Shown: positions 1-9,881, numbered from the stretch's first letter. The stretch: 64,000 nt of DNA from Celeribacter naphthalenivorans (GCF_020524585.1 NZ_JAIVLK010000001.1:558001-622000); one strand, 5' to 3'. Notes: generated by a model not told the origin, from the sequence alone. A program made the numbers and translations.

Positions 1-1127
1 CGTTCGAACAGGTAGTAGCTGTCCATCGGACCCGGGGAGGCCTCGGGGTGGTATTGCACGGAGAACACCGGCTTGCCCTCGACCGCAATGCCACAGTTGG
101 AGCCGTCAAAGAGCGAGATATGCGTCTCTTTCACGCCCTGAGGCAGGCTCTGCGCGTCCACGGTGAAGCCGTGGTTCATCGAGGTGATTTCCACCTTTCC
201 GGTGTCGAGATCTTTCACCGGATGGTTGGCGCCGTGGTGGCCGTGGTTCATCTTGATGGTCTTGGCACCCAAGGCGAGGGCCAGCATCTGGTGACCGAGG
301 CAAATGCCGAAAACCGGCAGGTCTTTGTCCAAAACGCCTTTGATCATCGGTACGGCATATGTGCCGGTCGCAGCCGGATCGCCCGGACCGTTCGACAGGA
401 ACACACCGTCGGGATTATGGGCCAGAACCTCGTCGGCGGTGGCGGTGGCCGGAAGCACGGTCACGTCGCAACCGGCAGAGGCCAGACAGCGCAGGATGTT
501 GCGTTTCGCGCCAAAGTCCACGGCCACAACTTTAAAGCCCTTGCCCTCACGTTTCGGGTAGCCATCCGGCCAAGCCCACCGCATCTCGTCCCACTGGTAC
601 GATTGCGCACAGGTGACGTCTTTGGCCAAATCCAGCCCCACAAGACCGGAGAAGTCGCGCGCCTGTTTGACCAGAGCTTCGATGTCGAACTTGCCTTCCG
701 GGTCATGCGCGATGGCGACATGCGGCGCGCCCTGTTGGCGGATTGCGCGGGTCAGACGGCGGGTGTCGATGCCACCCATGCCGATGCGACCGCGTTTTTC
801 GAGCCAGGGACCAAGGTCTTCCTGCGCGCGCCAGTTCGACGGGTCGGTCGGGTCCCATTTGACCACCATACCGGCCGCGACCGGGTCCGTGGTCTCGTCA
901 TCCTCGGCGTTGACGCCGGTGTTGCCGATGTGCGGGAAGGTGAAGGTGACGATCTGTCCGGCGTAGGACGGATCGGTCATGATCTCCTGATAGCCGGTCA
1001 TGGCGGTGTTGAAACACAGTTCTGCGGTGGTGGTTCCGGTCGCACCGAAGCCTTTCCCGTAGAAGACAGTGCCATCGGCCAAAGCCAGACAAGCGGTTGG
1101 ATTTCCGGACTGTAGACCAGATGCCAT
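1..1127 (-). CDS. carA: Carbamoyl-phosphate synthase small subunit (partial, C-terminus cut by window edge)
   Basis: Glutaminase subunit of carbamoyl-phosphate synthase. It hydrolyses glutamine and passes ammonia to CarB for arginine and pyrimidine synthesis. About 375 codons are present, starting at the ATG at 1127 (MASGLQSG). The N-terminal CPSase small-chain domain comes first, followed by a class I glutamine amidotransferase domain. The nucleophile Cys lies in FGICLGHQ near residue 276, and the His/Glu pair is in HPEAS just before the edge. Only the last few residues are missing compared with the usual length of about 380-390. The frame stays open to base 1. Identity is secure; the true end lies outside the window. 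Confidence 0.96.
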   Translation of the reverse strand, partial: MASGLQSGNPTACLALADGTVFYGKGFGATGTTTAELCFNTAMTGYQEIMTDPSYAGQIVTFTFPHIGNTGVNAEDDETTDPVAAGMVVKWDPTDPSNWRAQEDLGPWLEKRGRIGMGGIDTRRLTRAIRQQGAPHVAIAHDPEGKFDIEALVKQARDFSGLVGLDLAKDVTCAQSYQWDEMRWAWPDGYPKREGKGFKVVAVDFGAKRNILRCLASAGCDVTVLPATATADEVLAHNPDGVFLSNGPGDPAATGTYAVPMIKGVLDKDLPVFGICLGHQMLALALGAKTIKMNHGHHGANHPVKDLDTGKVEITSMNHGFTVDAQSLPQGVKETHISLFDGSNCGIAVEGKPVFSVQYHPEASPGPMDSYYLFE

Positions 1128-1465
1128 GGCACGACTCTCCTATATGGGCAAAATTGGCCGGAACCTAAGGAAAGGGGCGGGCAGCGTCAAGCACTCGGGG
1201 GGCGATTTTGAGCTTAAATATAGAGTGTAATGATTTCAATTATTTATGGCATGTATTGCCGATTGTGAACGGTGCTTGAGCTTGGTCGCCTGTTTCGCTA
1301 TGTTGGCGTCTTGCGACTTCACTAAAGCGTTTTGCGTTTTGTCTGAGGCAGGTCAACTGAGGCAGGTAAAAGCGAAGCGCAGTGTTTGATATAACCGTAG
1401 TATGGCGTTTTCCGAAAATCTGTCACTCAGGTTCTTCGTCAAACGCTTTAGGGGATGAGGCCCAT
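1128..1465. other. Divergent intergenic region carA / gatB-yqeY with terminal inverted repeat
   Basis: No convincing gene is present. It holds the divergent promoters of carA (left) and the YqeY-like gene (right). An 11-bp perfect inverted repeat, CTAAAGCGTTT at 1322-1332 and AAACGCTTTAG at 1441-1451, brackets about 130 bp. Inside it a direct repeat CTGAGGCAGGT occurs twice near 1343-1367. Confidence 0.5.
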
Positions 1466-1927
1466 ATGGATATGCGAAGCCGGCTGAATGCCGCACTGAA
1501 AACGGCGATGAAGGAAAAGGACAGCGAACGTCTGGCGACGCTGCGCCTGATCAACGCCGCCATCAAGGACCGCGAGATTGCGGCCCGTGGCGAGGGCGAG
1601 GATGTGGTGGTCTCTGACGACGACGTGCTCGGCATCCTCGGCAAGATGGTCAAACAGCGTCAGGAAAGCGCAAAAGCCTTTGAAGAGGGCGCGCGTCTTG
1701 AGCTTGCGGAAAAAGAACGCGCCGAGATTACGATCATCGAAGAATTCCTGCCGCGTCAGTTGAATGCTGACGAGGTCACCAAAGCCGTCGAAGACGCCAT
1801 CGCCGAGACCGGTGCGGACAGCATCCGCGACATGGGCAAGGTGATGGGCGCTCTGAAGGCCAAATACACCGGCCAGATGGATTTCGGCGCTGCCGGGCCC
1901 ATGGTCAAGGCACAGCTCGGCTGCTGA
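1466..1927 (+). CDS. GatB/YqeY domain-containing protein
   Basis: A 153-residue stand-alone YqeY-type protein, the usual family length. It is related to the C-terminal tail domain of the GatB subunit of Glu-tRNA(Gln) amidotransferase, but the role of the free form is not well established. The alpha-helical sequence has the family's LRLINAAIKDREI, KMVKQRQESAKAF and GKVMGALK segments. I chose the ATG at 1466 (MDMRSRLN), which has purine-rich GGGGATGAGG upstream; an in-frame ATG at 1472 is also possible. The frame is open back to 1382, but that extension does not look like protein. A terminator follows. Confidence 0.93.
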   Translation: MDMRSRLNAALKTAMKEKDSERLATLRLINAAIKDREIAARGEGEDVVVSDDDVLGILGKMVKQRQESAKAFEEGARLELAEKERAEITIIEEFLPRQLNADEVTKAVEDAIAETGADSIRDMGKVMGALKAKYTGQMDFGAAGPMVKAQLGC

Positions 1928-1953
1928 GGCGGCCGAAGATTGCACATCATGAG

Positions 1954-1979
1954 AGGTCGCTTTCGGGCGGCCTTTTTTC
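1954..1979 (+). terminator. Rho-independent terminator after yqeY-like gene
   Basis: Stem AGGTCGC (1954-1960), loop TTTCGG, arm GCGGCCT (1967-1973) with one G-T wobble, followed by a T run to 1978. Confidence 0.7.
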
Positions 1980-2058
1980 ATGTCTTGGGCGTTTCGAGTT
2001 TCCTTTCGCGCGGAATCCGTATACCCCCGGCGACCCGTATCAAGTGAGGAGTTTTGCT

Positions 2059-2436
2059 ATGAAAATGAAGATGTTGTGCGGCGCGGTGGCCATGGGGGCT
2101 TTGGCAGGGTGCGATCCGTCAAGCGTCACGCAATCGATGCACCCGGACTATGTCCGCCATGAGATGACGTCGCAGGACGGCGAGAGCGATTACGCCTTTC
2201 TCTGTGCCCCGCAAGCGAGCGAGGCCGCGACCAAGGCCCAGCTCGCAAAAGCACGTCAGATGACGGATGCCCATCTCGAAGCCAGCGCTGAGAGCATGTT
2301 TGAGCAGATGATGAGTGACGACGATTTCACCACCTGGGACGCCTATAAGGTCACGCGCGACAGCCAGAAACAGGCGGATGTTTTCGTTAAGGCGCTGAAG
2401 GCCGAGACGGGCTGTGTCCTCGTTGAGGCGGAGTGA
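2059..2436 (+). CDS. Small putative lipoprotein
   Basis: A 125-residue protein not assigned to a known family. The N-terminus MKMKMLCGAVAMGALAGC is a short lipoprotein signal with lipobox LAGC, so Cys18 should be lipidated. The mature part is helical and acidic (SAESMFEQMMSDDDF) and ends in a GCVLVEAE segment with one more Cys. I chose the ATG at 2059 because GAGGAG stands just upstream; the GTG at 2044 would place extra residues before the signal. It stands alone between a terminator and convergent genes. Function unknown. Confidence 0.75.
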   Translation: MKMKMLCGAVAMGALAGCDPSSVTQSMHPDYVRHEMTSQDGESDYAFLCAPQASEAATKAQLAKARQMTDAHLEASAESMFEQMMSDDDFTTWDAYKVTRDSQKQADVFVKALKAETGCVLVEAE

Positions 2437-2456
2437 TCTCGGCGCAGCTCAGGCGT

Positions 2457-2993
2457 TTAATTCGACCGTTTCAACTCTGACAACATGGTCATGAGATCGT
2501 GATAAAGGCTTTGGCGCTCTTCCGGACTGAGAAAGGCGCCAAGCTCCACCTCGCGCGTTTGCGCCGGTCCGCCGCCTTTCATCGTCAGATAGTGCTCCAC
2601 CTTGCCCTCTTTCGGGTGGAGCGTCAGGCGCAGCCAATAGGGGTTGGCCTGCCATATCAAAGCGGCGCCCTTGGCGGGCCAATGGGTCAGTTCCACACGA
2701 TCGGGCCAGATCAGCATCTCTTCGCGCAGCCGGTCCCGGTCCGAACGCCTGAGCGCCACCCAAAGCGCCGCGAGTGCCGTCATCATGAAGATCAGCAGGA
2801 CCCAAAAGGCGATGGTTCCAATGAAAGGCACCACGGGGATCAACCCGCCGCAGAACATGATCCAGATGGTGGCGGAAAAGCCTTTGCCCTTGAGCGAGCG
2901 ATGCGGCCAGAGATCGAGCCGCAAGACAGGCGCGTCCTCCTCAGGAGGCCGGGGCAGGGGCGTGATCTGATTGGGCGTCCAGCGATAGGGCAT
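2457..2993 (-). CDS. DUF2244 family membrane protein
   Basis: About 178 residues if started at MPYRWTPNQ. After a short N-terminal region and the motif LDLWPHRSLKGKGF come two transmembrane segments (IWIMFCGGLIPVVPFIG and FWVLLIFMMTALAALWVAL). A cytoplasmic C-terminal domain with RREEMLIWPDRVELTHW-type strands follows, typical of DUF2244. Function unknown. The start is ambiguous. Homologues in this group usually begin shortly before the WP-RSL motif, which favours 2993. However, the upstream gene's stop forms an ATGA overlap with an in-frame ATG at 3098, which would add 35 residues. It is the second gene of a two-gene run. Confidence 0.8.
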   Translation of the reverse strand: MPYRWTPNQITPLPRPPEEDAPVLRLDLWPHRSLKGKGFSATIWIMFCGGLIPVVPFIGTIAFWVLLIFMMTALAALWVALRRSDRDRLREEMLIWPDRVELTHWPAKGAALIWQANPYWLRLTLHPKEGKVEHYLTMKGGGPAQTREVELGAFLSPEERQSLYHDLMTMLSELKRSN

Positions 2994-3094
2994 GGTGGGG
3001 ATCGGTGCGTTTCCCCTCACCTTAGGCGCTTCATGACCACAGGGAAAGCGATGTCTTTGCGCCGCTCTATGAGGGGGGCGTGCGGTGGCCTCTG

Positions 3095-3547
3095 TCATAA
3101 CGTCAAGCACCAGTCGCTATCCCCATCTTCGATCAGCATGCCGCGCGGTTCAAAGGCGCCGATCCGCTCGCCGTCGAAAGCATAATAGGCTTTGATGCGT
3201 TGCGCCTGCGTGGCGTAGGCACCGTTGCTGCCATGTTCGAGAATGGCCACGAAGCCCGTTGAAGGATGCGCGGGAAAGAGCGCGGCGGCGCTGGCGGCCT
3301 CCTGGCTGGTCCATTTGCAATGGGTGATGCGGTCGATTTCGGTGGCAAGCGCATCGATCTGACTGCGCACGTTCATCGCGTCGGGATTGAAGAGCGGTTC
3401 CGGCGAGGTGATCAACATGGCGACACGGGTTTTGCCGTCGCGCGGGTCGTAGATTTTCGAGAATTGTGGCGGATGCCAATGGTCAGACACGAAGGTCGCC
3501 ATGGGGGGCTCCCCGGTGTCTCGTGATTTGAAGAAAAACGCCAACAT
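3095..3547 (-). CDS. Hypothetical protein, 150 aa
   Basis: A 150-residue soluble protein that I do not recognise. It starts MLAFFFKSRDTGEPP, with AGGAG seven bases before the ATG at 3547. It shows no signal peptide or transmembrane segment beyond the hydrophobic first six residues. Segments such as DRITHCKWTSQEAASAAALFP and GFVAILEHGSNGAYATQAQRIKAYYAFDGE suggest a compact alpha/beta fold. Its stop overlaps a possible ATG of the DUF2244 gene (ATGA at 3095-3098), so the two are probably co-transcribed. Confidence 0.75.
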   Translation of the reverse strand: MLAFFFKSRDTGEPPMATFVSDHWHPPQFSKIYDPRDGKTRVAMLITSPEPLFNPDAMNVRSQIDALATEIDRITHCKWTSQEAASAAALFPAHPSTGFVAILEHGSNGAYATQAQRIKAYYAFDGERIGAFEPRGMLIEDGDSDWCLTL

Positions 3548-3669
3548 TCGTGTGCTCCTGACCGCTTGAGATCAAGGCTACTGAGGAAATCGGCGCAAAC
3601 CGTGGCCTGTTGAGGGCAAAAGATGCCCAATGTCTTAAACGGTTAACGGCGGATCAAACGGGCTGTATG

Positions 3670-3697
3670 AAAAAGGCCCCGCATTTCTGCGAGGCCT
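3670..3697 (-). terminator. Terminator of ctaD
   Basis: Read on the minus strand: stem GGCCTCGCA, loop GAAA, arm TGCGGGGCC (plus coordinates 3675-3696) followed by five T. It lies just past the ctaD stop. Confidence 0.75.
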
Positions 3698-3721
3698 CTC
3701 TTGATCCGGTGTGGCACTGGC

Positions 3722-5413
3722 TTAGTGCGAATGCTGGTGATCCCAGTCTTCGCGCTTCGGCAGCGTCTCGAACGTGTGCTCCGGCGGCGGGGAGGGCAGG
3801 GTCCACTCCAGCGTGTCGGCATATTCGTTCCAGTAGTTGTTCTCGGTCACGCGACGGCCCGCAAAGAGCGTGTAGAACACGATGCCGATGAACAGGACGA
3901 AAGAGGCGAAGGACAAAAGCGCACCGTAAGAGGAGACTTTGTTCCACATCGCGAAGGCTTCCGGGTAGTCGATGTAACGACGCGGCATGCCCTGACGGCC
4001 CAAAAAGTGCTGCGGGAAGAAGGTCAGGTTCACGCCGATGAAGAACAGCCAGAAGTGCAGCTTGCCCGCCCATTCCGGGTACTGACGGCCCGACATCTTG
4101 CCGATGTAGAAATAGATCCCGGCAAAGATGGTAAAGGCCGCCCCCATCGACATGGTGTAGTGGAAGTGAGCGACGACGTAATAAGTGTCGTGATAGGCCC
4201 GGTCCACACCCGCCTGAGACAGCACGATGCCGGTGACGCCACCGATGGTGAAGAGGATCAGGAAGCCGAACGCGAAGAGCATCGGCGTCTTGAACTCGAT
4301 GGAGCCGCCCCACATGGTGGCGATCCAGGAGAAGATTTTCACACCCGTCGGCACGGCGATGACCATGGTGGCCATCATGAAGTAGCTCTGCTGCGTCAGC
4401 GACAGGCCCACGGTGTACATGTGGTGCGCCCAGACGACAAAGCCCAGAACCCCGATCGCGATCAGCGCCCAGACCATCGGCAGGTAGCCGAAGACCGCTT
4501 TGCGCGAGAAGGTCGCGATGATGTGCGAGATCAGGCCAAAGCCGGGCAGAACCACGATGTAGACTTCCGGGTGGCCGAAGAACCACAGGATGTGCTGATA
4601 AAGGATCGGGTCACCACCGCCAGCGGGCTGGAAGAAGGAGGTGCCAAAGTTCCGGTCGGTCAACAGCATGGTGATTGCGCCCGCCAGAACCGGCAGGGAC
4701 AAAAGGATCAGCCAGGAGGTGACAAAGATCGACCAAGCGAAGAGCGGCACCTTGAACATGGTCATGCCCGGTGCGCGCATATTAAGCATCGTGGTGATCA
4801 TGTTGATCGCGCCCAGAATGGACGAGGCGCCCGAGACGTGCACCGCAAAGATCGCCAGATCCATGGAATAGCCGCCCTCGGCGGTCGACAGCGGCGGATA
4901 CAGCACCCAACCCACGCCGGAGCCGGACTGGTTGTTACCACCCGGCGCAAAGAGGGACGCGATGCCCAGAGCCACACCACAGACATAGAGCCAGTAGGAC
5001 AGGTTGTTCAGACGCGGGAACGCCATATCCGGCGCGCCGATTTGCAGCGGCATGAAATAGTTGCCGAAACCGCCGAACAGTGCCGGGATCACCACGAAGA
5101 ACATCATCAGAACGCCGTGATAGGTGATCATCACGTTCCAAAGATGCCCGTTCGGGTCACAGTTTTCGGCACCAAAGCCCGAAATCAGACGCGCGGCGGA
5201 TTCGCCCGCTTCATTGAGACACATGAACTGAACGCCGGGCTCCATGAGCTCGAGGCGCATGTAGACGGTGAAACAGACCGAGATAAACCCCACGACGGCC
5301 GCCGTGAAGAGATACAAAATCCCGATGTCTTTATGGTTGGTGGACAGGAACCAGCGGGTAAAGAACCCCCGGTTGTCCTCGTGTTCATGCCCGTGAACGG
5401 CTGCGTCTGCCAT
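3722..5413 (-). CDS. ctaD: Cytochrome c oxidase subunit I, aa3 type
   Basis: The 563-residue catalytic subunit of the aa3 cytochrome c oxidase, reducing O2 to water and pumping protons in the inner membrane. Twelve transmembrane helices are expected. Visible signature motifs are the low-spin heme ligand region [10 protein letters not shown], the CuB His and cross-linked Tyr in [17 protein letters not shown], the HHMY pair, and the heme a/a3 ligands in [17 protein letters not shown]. The ATG at 5413 has GGGAGGA upstream. Length is normal. The other subunits (ctaC, ctaE) are not adjacent here, as is common in Rhodobacterales. A c550-type cytochrome, a possible electron donor, is encoded at 7021-7497. 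Confidence 0.98.
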   Translation of the reverse strand: MADAAVHGHEHEDNRGFFTRWFLSTNHKDIGILYLFTAAVVGFISVCFTVYMRLELMEPGVQFMCLNEAGESAARLISGFGAENCDPNGHLWNVMITYHGVLMMFFVVIPALFGGFGNYFMPLQIGAPDMAFPRLNNLSYWLYVCGVALGIASLFAPGGNNQSGSGVGWVLYPPLSTAEGGYSMDLAIFAVHVSGASSILGAINMITTMLNMRAPGMTMFKVPLFAWSIFVTSWLILLSLPVLAGAITMLLTDRNFGTSFFQPAGGGDPILYQHILWFFGHPEVYIVVLPGFGLISHIIATFSRKAVFGYLPMVWALIAIGVLGFVVWAHHMYTVGLSLTQQSYFMMATMVIAVPTGVKIFSWIATMWGGSIEFKTPMLFAFGFLILFTIGGVTGIVLSQAGVDRAYHDTYYVVAHFHYTMSMGAAFTIFAGIYFYIGKMSGRQYPEWAGKLHFWLFFIGVNLTFFPQHFLGRQGMPRRYIDYPEAFAMWNKVSSYGALLSFASFVLFIGIVFYTLFAGRRVTENNYWNEYADTLEWTLPSPPPEHTFETLPKREDWDHQHSH

Positions 5414-5701
5414 GCGGTCCTCCCGACTAATGCGTGGTCATGCGTACAGTTTATGCGCTTGAAAGCGATGTTTATGCGTCTCTCCGCCGCCCCCTTCTCG
5501 GGAGTCATATCGCGGAATTACCATTTGTCTTAGAGCTTCACGAAGACGAGAGCAATAATTTGGCGCATTTTGTCGCAATAAAAATGCAGCTTTGGGGCTT
5601 GAAACTTTTGTTTTGGCTCAGTTTGCCGGTCCGGAGGGTGTCTCGCTTGCGGTGGTTTCGGGCTTCGGCATAGGGTCTGGTTTTACCGGAAAGTTTATCA
5701 C

Positions 5702-6952
5702 ATGCCGCAAATTGCCTTTCGCCGTTTCGTTATCGCCAGCGGCTTGACCAATCTGGCGGATGGGGTGGCGGTGGTGGCCTGGGCCTGGCTCACCTCTTTG
5801 CTGACCCGTGATCCTCTGATCATCGCGCTGGTGCCGGTGGTGTTGCGCCTGCCGTGGTTTCTCTGTGCGATCCCTGCGGGGATCGTGACGGATCGGGTGG
5901 ACCGGCGGCGGTTGATCGTGGCGATGGATGTGCTGCGCGCCTTGGCTTTCGGCGGCACGGCTTTGGCGATTTTTTGGGCTCTGCCCTTGGCGGAGCCGCC
6001 CGATACAGGCCTTTCGTCACCTGCGTTGTTCACCGTGTTGATCCTCGCGGCCTCCCTCGTGGGTGTGGCCGAAGTCTTTCGCGACAATGCCGCCCAGACC
6101 ATGTTGCCAAGCCTCGTGGCGCAGGATGATCTGGAACGGGCCAATGGGCGGTTGTGGAGCGTCGAGATGGTCGGCAATGCCCTGATCGGCCCGGCCTTGG
6201 GCGCGTCTCTTTTGGCCTTCGCCCTGCCTTTGCCGTTTTTCGTCAATGCCTTGGCCTATCTGTCTGCGATTGTCCTCGTGGCAAGGCTCAAGGGCAATTT
6301 TCGCCCGAAATCCAACGGCCCCCGCAACTGGCGACGGGAGTTGAAAGAGGGGTTCGCCTTTCTCAGAGACGCACCACTTTTGCGCGCACTGGCTTGGATC
6401 ACCGGTTTTTGGAATCTGTTCTTTCACATGGTCCTGATCGCGCTGGTGCTGCATGTGCAGGAAAACCTCGGCGTCGAAGCGCAGGTCTACGGCCTGATCC
6501 TGACCGGCGGCGCCATCGGCGGCATTTTGGGCAGTTGGAGCGGCGGCTGGGTGGTCAAGCGGATCGGCGCGGCCAAAACGGCGCAAATCTCGCTCATGGC
6601 CTCGGTGCCTGCGTTTCTGGCGATCGCCTTTGTGCCGGGGCCGGTGTCTTTGGCGCTCACCCTCGGGGTGTTCGAATTCATGGGCATTCTGTGGAACACC
6701 GTCTCTGTGTCCTACCGCCAACGCACCATCCCCGACGCGCTTTTGGGCCGGGTCAACAGCCTCTATCGCCTCTTGGCCTGGGGCATGATGCCGGTCGGGC
6801 TGTTTTTGTCGGGCGTCATCGTGCGGCTGTTCGACGGCATCGTGCCGCGCGACACCGCCCTGATCCTGCCGTTTCTGGTGGCCGCTTTCGGGGCGCTTGT
6901 CCTCGGTCTTTTGGGCTGGCGGGTGTTGGGGCGCGGGTTTGCCGGATCGTAG
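5702..6952 (+). CDS. MFS transporter (EntS-like)
   Basis: A 416-residue major facilitator protein with about twelve transmembrane helices. It begins MPQIAFRRFVIASGLTNLADG, typical of the EntS / MFS_3 exporter branch. The conserved loop GIVTDRVDRRRLI between helices 2 and 3 matches the MFS motif G-x-x-x-D-R-x-x-R-R. Substrate unknown; siderophore or drug export is the usual role in this branch. It is monocistronic, convergent with the cytochrome gene that follows, and separated from it by a hairpin. Confidence 0.9.
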   Translation: MPQIAFRRFVIASGLTNLADGVAVVAWAWLTSLLTRDPLIIALVPVVLRLPWFLCAIPAGIVTDRVDRRRLIVAMDVLRALAFGGTALAIFWALPLAEPPDTGLSSPALFTVLILAASLVGVAEVFRDNAAQTMLPSLVAQDDLERANGRLWSVEMVGNALIGPALGASLLAFALPLPFFVNALAYLSAIVLVARLKGNFRPKSNGPRNWRRELKEGFAFLRDAPLLRALAWITGFWNLFFHMVLIALVLHVQENLGVEAQVYGLILTGGAIGGILGSWSGGWVVKRIGAAKTAQISLMASVPAFLAIAFVPGPVSLALTLGVFEFMGILWNTVSVSYRQRTIPDALLGRVNSLYRLLAWGMMPVGLFLSGVIVRLFDGIVPRDTALILPFLVAAFGALVLGLLGWRVLGRGFAGS

Positions 6953-6969
6953 ACCAGACCCTGGACATG

Positions 6970-7000
6970 AAAACGCCGCCCCCGAAGGTGCGGCGTCTTA
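6970..7000 (-). terminator. Terminator between MFS gene and cytochrome c gene
   Basis: Arms ACGCCGC (6973-6979) and GCGGCGT (6990-6996). On the minus strand it is followed by TTTT, so it best serves the cytochrome gene. On the plus strand it lacks a good T run. Confidence 0.65.
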
Positions 7001-7020
7001 AATGCTCTCGCAGCAGGCGC

Positions 7021-7497
7021 TTATTCGGAAGCGGCTTCTTCTGCGGGGGCGTCTTCCATCTCCGCCGGTGCCTCTTCGGTCATTTCAGGCGCCGGAGCCA
7101 CGGAGGCGAGGAAGGCCACGATGTTCGACGCATCCTTGATCTTAAAGGTCATTTTCGAGCGACCGGAGCCACCATGGGTGTCGATGAAGGCGGTCGGGTC
7201 CATGGCATATTCGACCAAGAGTTCCGGGGTCCAAACCATGCCGGTTTCGCCCACGGCGATGATGCCGTCGCCATAGTTAAAGCCTTCGACGGAGGCGACA
7301 GGACGGCCGACGATGCCGTAGAGGTTCGGGCCGGTCTTGCCACCGCGCACGATCGCTTCGCCCGCATCGTCCACAACCATGTGGCAGGCTTTGCATTTGT
7401 TGAATTCTTTCTCGCCCGCAGCAGCGTCGCCTTCGGCAAAAGCAGCGGTGGAGGTTGCCATCAGGGCGGCGGCTGTGAAGGCAAAAAACTTATTCAT
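7021..7497 (-). CDS. cycA: Periplasmic c-type cytochrome (c550/c2 type)
   Basis: A 158-residue cytochrome c with a clear signal peptide (MNKFFAFTAAALMATSTAAFA) and a single heme site CKACH in the N-terminal part. The likely Met axial ligand is in GRSKMTFKI. The layout matches the Paracoccus c550 / Rhodobacter c2 class, which carries electrons from the bc1 complex to cytochrome c oxidase. It ends in an Ala/Glu/Pro-rich acidic tail (EMTEEAPAEMEDAPAEE) that is probably disordered. The symbol is by class resemblance only; a soluble c552-like role is possible. Confidence 0.85.
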   Translation of the reverse strand: MNKFFAFTAAALMATSTAAFAEGDAAAGEKEFNKCKACHMVVDDAGEAIVRGGKTGPNLYGIVGRPVASVEGFNYGDGIIAVGETGMVWTPELLVEYAMDPTAFIDTHGGSGRSKMTFKIKDASNIVAFLASVAPAPEMTEEAPAEMEDAPAEEAASE

Positions 7498-7636
7498 AAG
7501 GCGGTGTCTCCCGATTCATGTGTCCCAACTCAGAATACCGAGTTTGACTGGTGTTACCAGCCCGGGCATCTCCTACTTTGATCTTACTCAAGTGCCGGGG
7601 CGCGTTTGGGCTTGATCGGGACGTTTGGCCGCAGGG

Positions 7637-8287
7637 TCACTCTGCGAAAACCGTCCCGAAGCTGCGTTTCAACGCCATATCGACGTCTTCCATCGTCACC
7701 GGCAGGCCGAGATTGACCAGAGATGTCACCCCATGCTCGCGAATGCCGCAGGGCACGATGCCCTCGAAATGCGAGAGATCCGGATCGACATTGATCGACA
7801 GCCCGTGAAACGACACCCATTTGCGGATGCGCAGCCCGATCGCGGCGACTTTATCTTCGGGTTTCTGACCCAGAGCGGTGAGCGGTTTGTCATCGCGCAC
7901 GACCCAAACGCCGACACGGCCCTCGCGGATCTCGCCCTTGATGTTGAACTCATCTAACGCGGCGATCACCCAGGCTTCCATATCCTGCACGAATTTGCGC
8001 ACGTCTTTCCCGCGTTTGCTCAGATCGAGCATCGCATAGGCCACGCGCTGGCCCGGACCGTGATAGGTGTATTGCCCGCCGCGCTTGCTCTCGTAGACCG
8101 GAAAGCGATCCGGATCGACAAGGTCTTCGCGCCGCGCAGACGTCCCGGCGGTATAGAGCGGCGGATGTTCCACAAGCCAGATCAACTCATCGGCCTCGCC
8201 CTTGGCAATGGCCTCCGCGCGCGCCTCCATTTCGGCCACGGCCATGTCGTAATCCGTCAACCCGTCAGAGATTCGCCACTCGACCAT
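7637..8287 (-). CDS. lipB: Octanoyl-[acyl carrier protein]:protein N-octanoyltransferase
   Basis: A 216-residue LipB, which transfers octanoyl from ACP to lipoyl domains, the first step of de novo lipoate synthesis. Motifs seen: [14 protein letters not shown], the [21 protein letters not shown] stretch, KPLTALGQK-type substrate loop, and the catalytic region [24 protein letters not shown] with the acyl-acceptor Cys followed by GVTSL. I chose the ATG at 8287 (MVEWRISDG) from family length. The frame is open much further upstream, to 9919, but that part is antisense to another gene. Confidence 0.95.
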   Translation of the reverse strand: MVEWRISDGLTDYDMAVAEMEARAEAIAKGEADELIWLVEHPPLYTAGTSARREDLVDPDRFPVYESKRGGQYTYHGPGQRVAYAMLDLSKRGKDVRKFVQDMEAWVIAALDEFNIKGEIREGRVGVWVVRDDKPLTALGQKPEDKVAAIGLRIRKWVSFHGLSINVDPDLSHFEGIVPCGIREHGVTSLVNLGLPVTMEDVDMALKRSFGTVFAE

Positions 8288-8497
8288 TTGCGCCCGTCCT
8301 TGCCTGTGTCCCTTGCCTTGGCTCTGATTTAACGCGGCGAAGGCGCCGCGAAAAGGGGCAGGGGCTTTGCATTTTGAGAATTGAGGTCGGGTTTTCCATA
8401 CCCCGTTGAGAGTTTCTTTAGGATTTGGCCAAAAACCTCTCAGAAGATCACGATCCGGTGATAGGCTTGGACATCTGTGTAAAATGAGGGGGATCTC

Positions 8498-9853
8498 ATG
8501 CGTATCAAATATTTCATCTCCGCGGCTCTGGCCTCTGCCCTGATGCTCGGAACCACGTCTCGTGTTCAGGCCGATGGCGGCGATTTCATTGCGGGGGCCG
8601 TGATTGGTGGCCTTCTGGGCGCGGCCAGCCAGCAACCGAAAAAGAAAACCACCACCTCGACGCGCAGCTATCGCCCGCGTCTGCCCTCCACGCAGGAAGG
8701 CAAGGAAATTCAGGCCTCGCTCAATTACTTCGGGTTCAACGCCGGGTCCGTCGATGGCCAGTTGGGGCAAAAGACCCGCAACGCCGTGTCTTCTTATCAG
8801 GCCTATCTCGGCTATCCGGTGACCGGCCAGCTCTCGCCGTTTGAGCAGGAGCTGCTGATTTCGTCCTACAACCGTGCGCAGGCCGGGGGCATGCAAACGT
8901 CTCAGCTTGTGGCGGCCAGCCCCGATGGGACGCGCGGTCTTTTGAAACAATACCGCTCCGAGATGGCCTCTGGCGGCGCCACCATGGCGGGTGCGCCGAT
9001 GATGGCAGCCCCCGGCACGACTGTGGTCGTGAACCCGGTGATGCCGCAGGGACAGGGCACATTGACGGCTGCGGCACCTGCACCGACTGCACCTGCGGCC
9101 GGAGGCATGCCCGCTTTCGCCGCCGCCCAGCCGGAAGGCGCGATGCCAAGCTTCATGGGCAACGGCGCGACGGTGTCCCTGGCGTCGCATTGCAACAAGG
9201 TTTCCTTGATGACCAACACCAACGGCGGGTTCGTCACCGAGGCCTCGATGTCCGACCCGAACCAGGCGTTGAACGAACAATTCTGCCTCGCGCGCACCTA
9301 TGCGATCAGCACCGGCGAAGACATGATTTCCAAGGTTCAGGGCTTTACCCCCGAACAAATCGCCCAGCAATGTCAGGGCTTTGCTCCCACCATGTCGTCG
9401 CAAGTCGCCGCCCTGTCGATCCAGCCGCGTGATCAGGTTCTGACCGACACTTCGGCCTTTGTGCTGAACTCCGGCATGTCGCCGGCGCAACTGGCCTCGA
9501 CCGCGAAAATCTGTCTCTCCGTCGGCTATCGCACGGATGATATGGATGTGGCGTTGGCCTCGTCTCTGTTGCTCGTGGCCTTGGGCGAACGGGCGTACGG
9601 CGAGCTTTTGGGTCACCACCTGAGCCAAGGCGTCGGCGTCACCCGTCGCCCGGATCTGGCGCAGGCCTGGTATGGTGACAGCCTCTCTGCCATCGACGCC
9701 GGCATGCCCGCCGTCTTCGCGCCGGGTCAGCCCGAGCGTCAGGGCCTTTTGCGCAAGGCCTCCATGTCGTTGAGCGGCGCGGTGATCCCGCAACCGGCCC
9801 CCGTGGTGCCCACCTCCGCGCCCGCGCTGCCGAGCTTTGGCGTGACGGAATAA
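8498..9853 (+). CDS. Exported peptidoglycan-binding domain protein
   Basis: A 451-residue exported protein. It has a signal peptide ([25 protein letters not shown]) and a Gly-rich segment [19 protein letters not shown] peptidoglycan-binding-like domain (PG_binding_1) spans about residues 67-115 ([20 protein letters not shown]...[17 protein letters not shown]). After an Ala/Pro-rich linker with repeated [15 protein letters not shown] comes a helical C-terminal domain that I cannot name. The first domain suggests cell-wall association in the periplasm; the rest is unknown. GAGGGGGATCTC precedes the ATG. A strong hairpin follows. Confidence 0.82.
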   Translation: MRIKYFISAALASALMLGTTSRVQADGGDFIAGAVIGGLLGAASQQPKKKTTTSTRSYRPRLPSTQEGKEIQASLNYFGFNAGSVDGQLGQKTRNAVSSYQAYLGYPVTGQLSPFEQELLISSYNRAQAGGMQTSQLVAASPDGTRGLLKQYRSEMASGGATMAGAPMMAAPGTTVVVNPVMPQGQGTLTAAAPAPTAPAAGGMPAFAAAQPEGAMPSFMGNGATVSLASHCNKVSLMTNTNGGFVTEASMSDPNQALNEQFCLARTYAISTGEDMISKVQGFTPEQIAQQCQGFAPTMSSQVAALSIQPRDQVLTDTSAFVLNSGMSPAQLASTAKICLSVGYRTDDMDVALASSLLLVALGERAYGELLGHHLSQGVGVTRRPDLAQAWYGDSLSAIDAGMPAVFAPGQPERQGLLRKASMSLSGAVIPQPAPVVPTSAPALPSFGVTE

Positions 9854-9881
9854 GTCTGGAAGTCTCTCGGGTTTAACGTCT

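Noticed and set aside
3701-5533. 610-codon plus-strand frame
   Set aside because: It is antisense to ctaD, whose heme and copper motifs are intact. The translation is rich in Arg, Asp and His with no family features.
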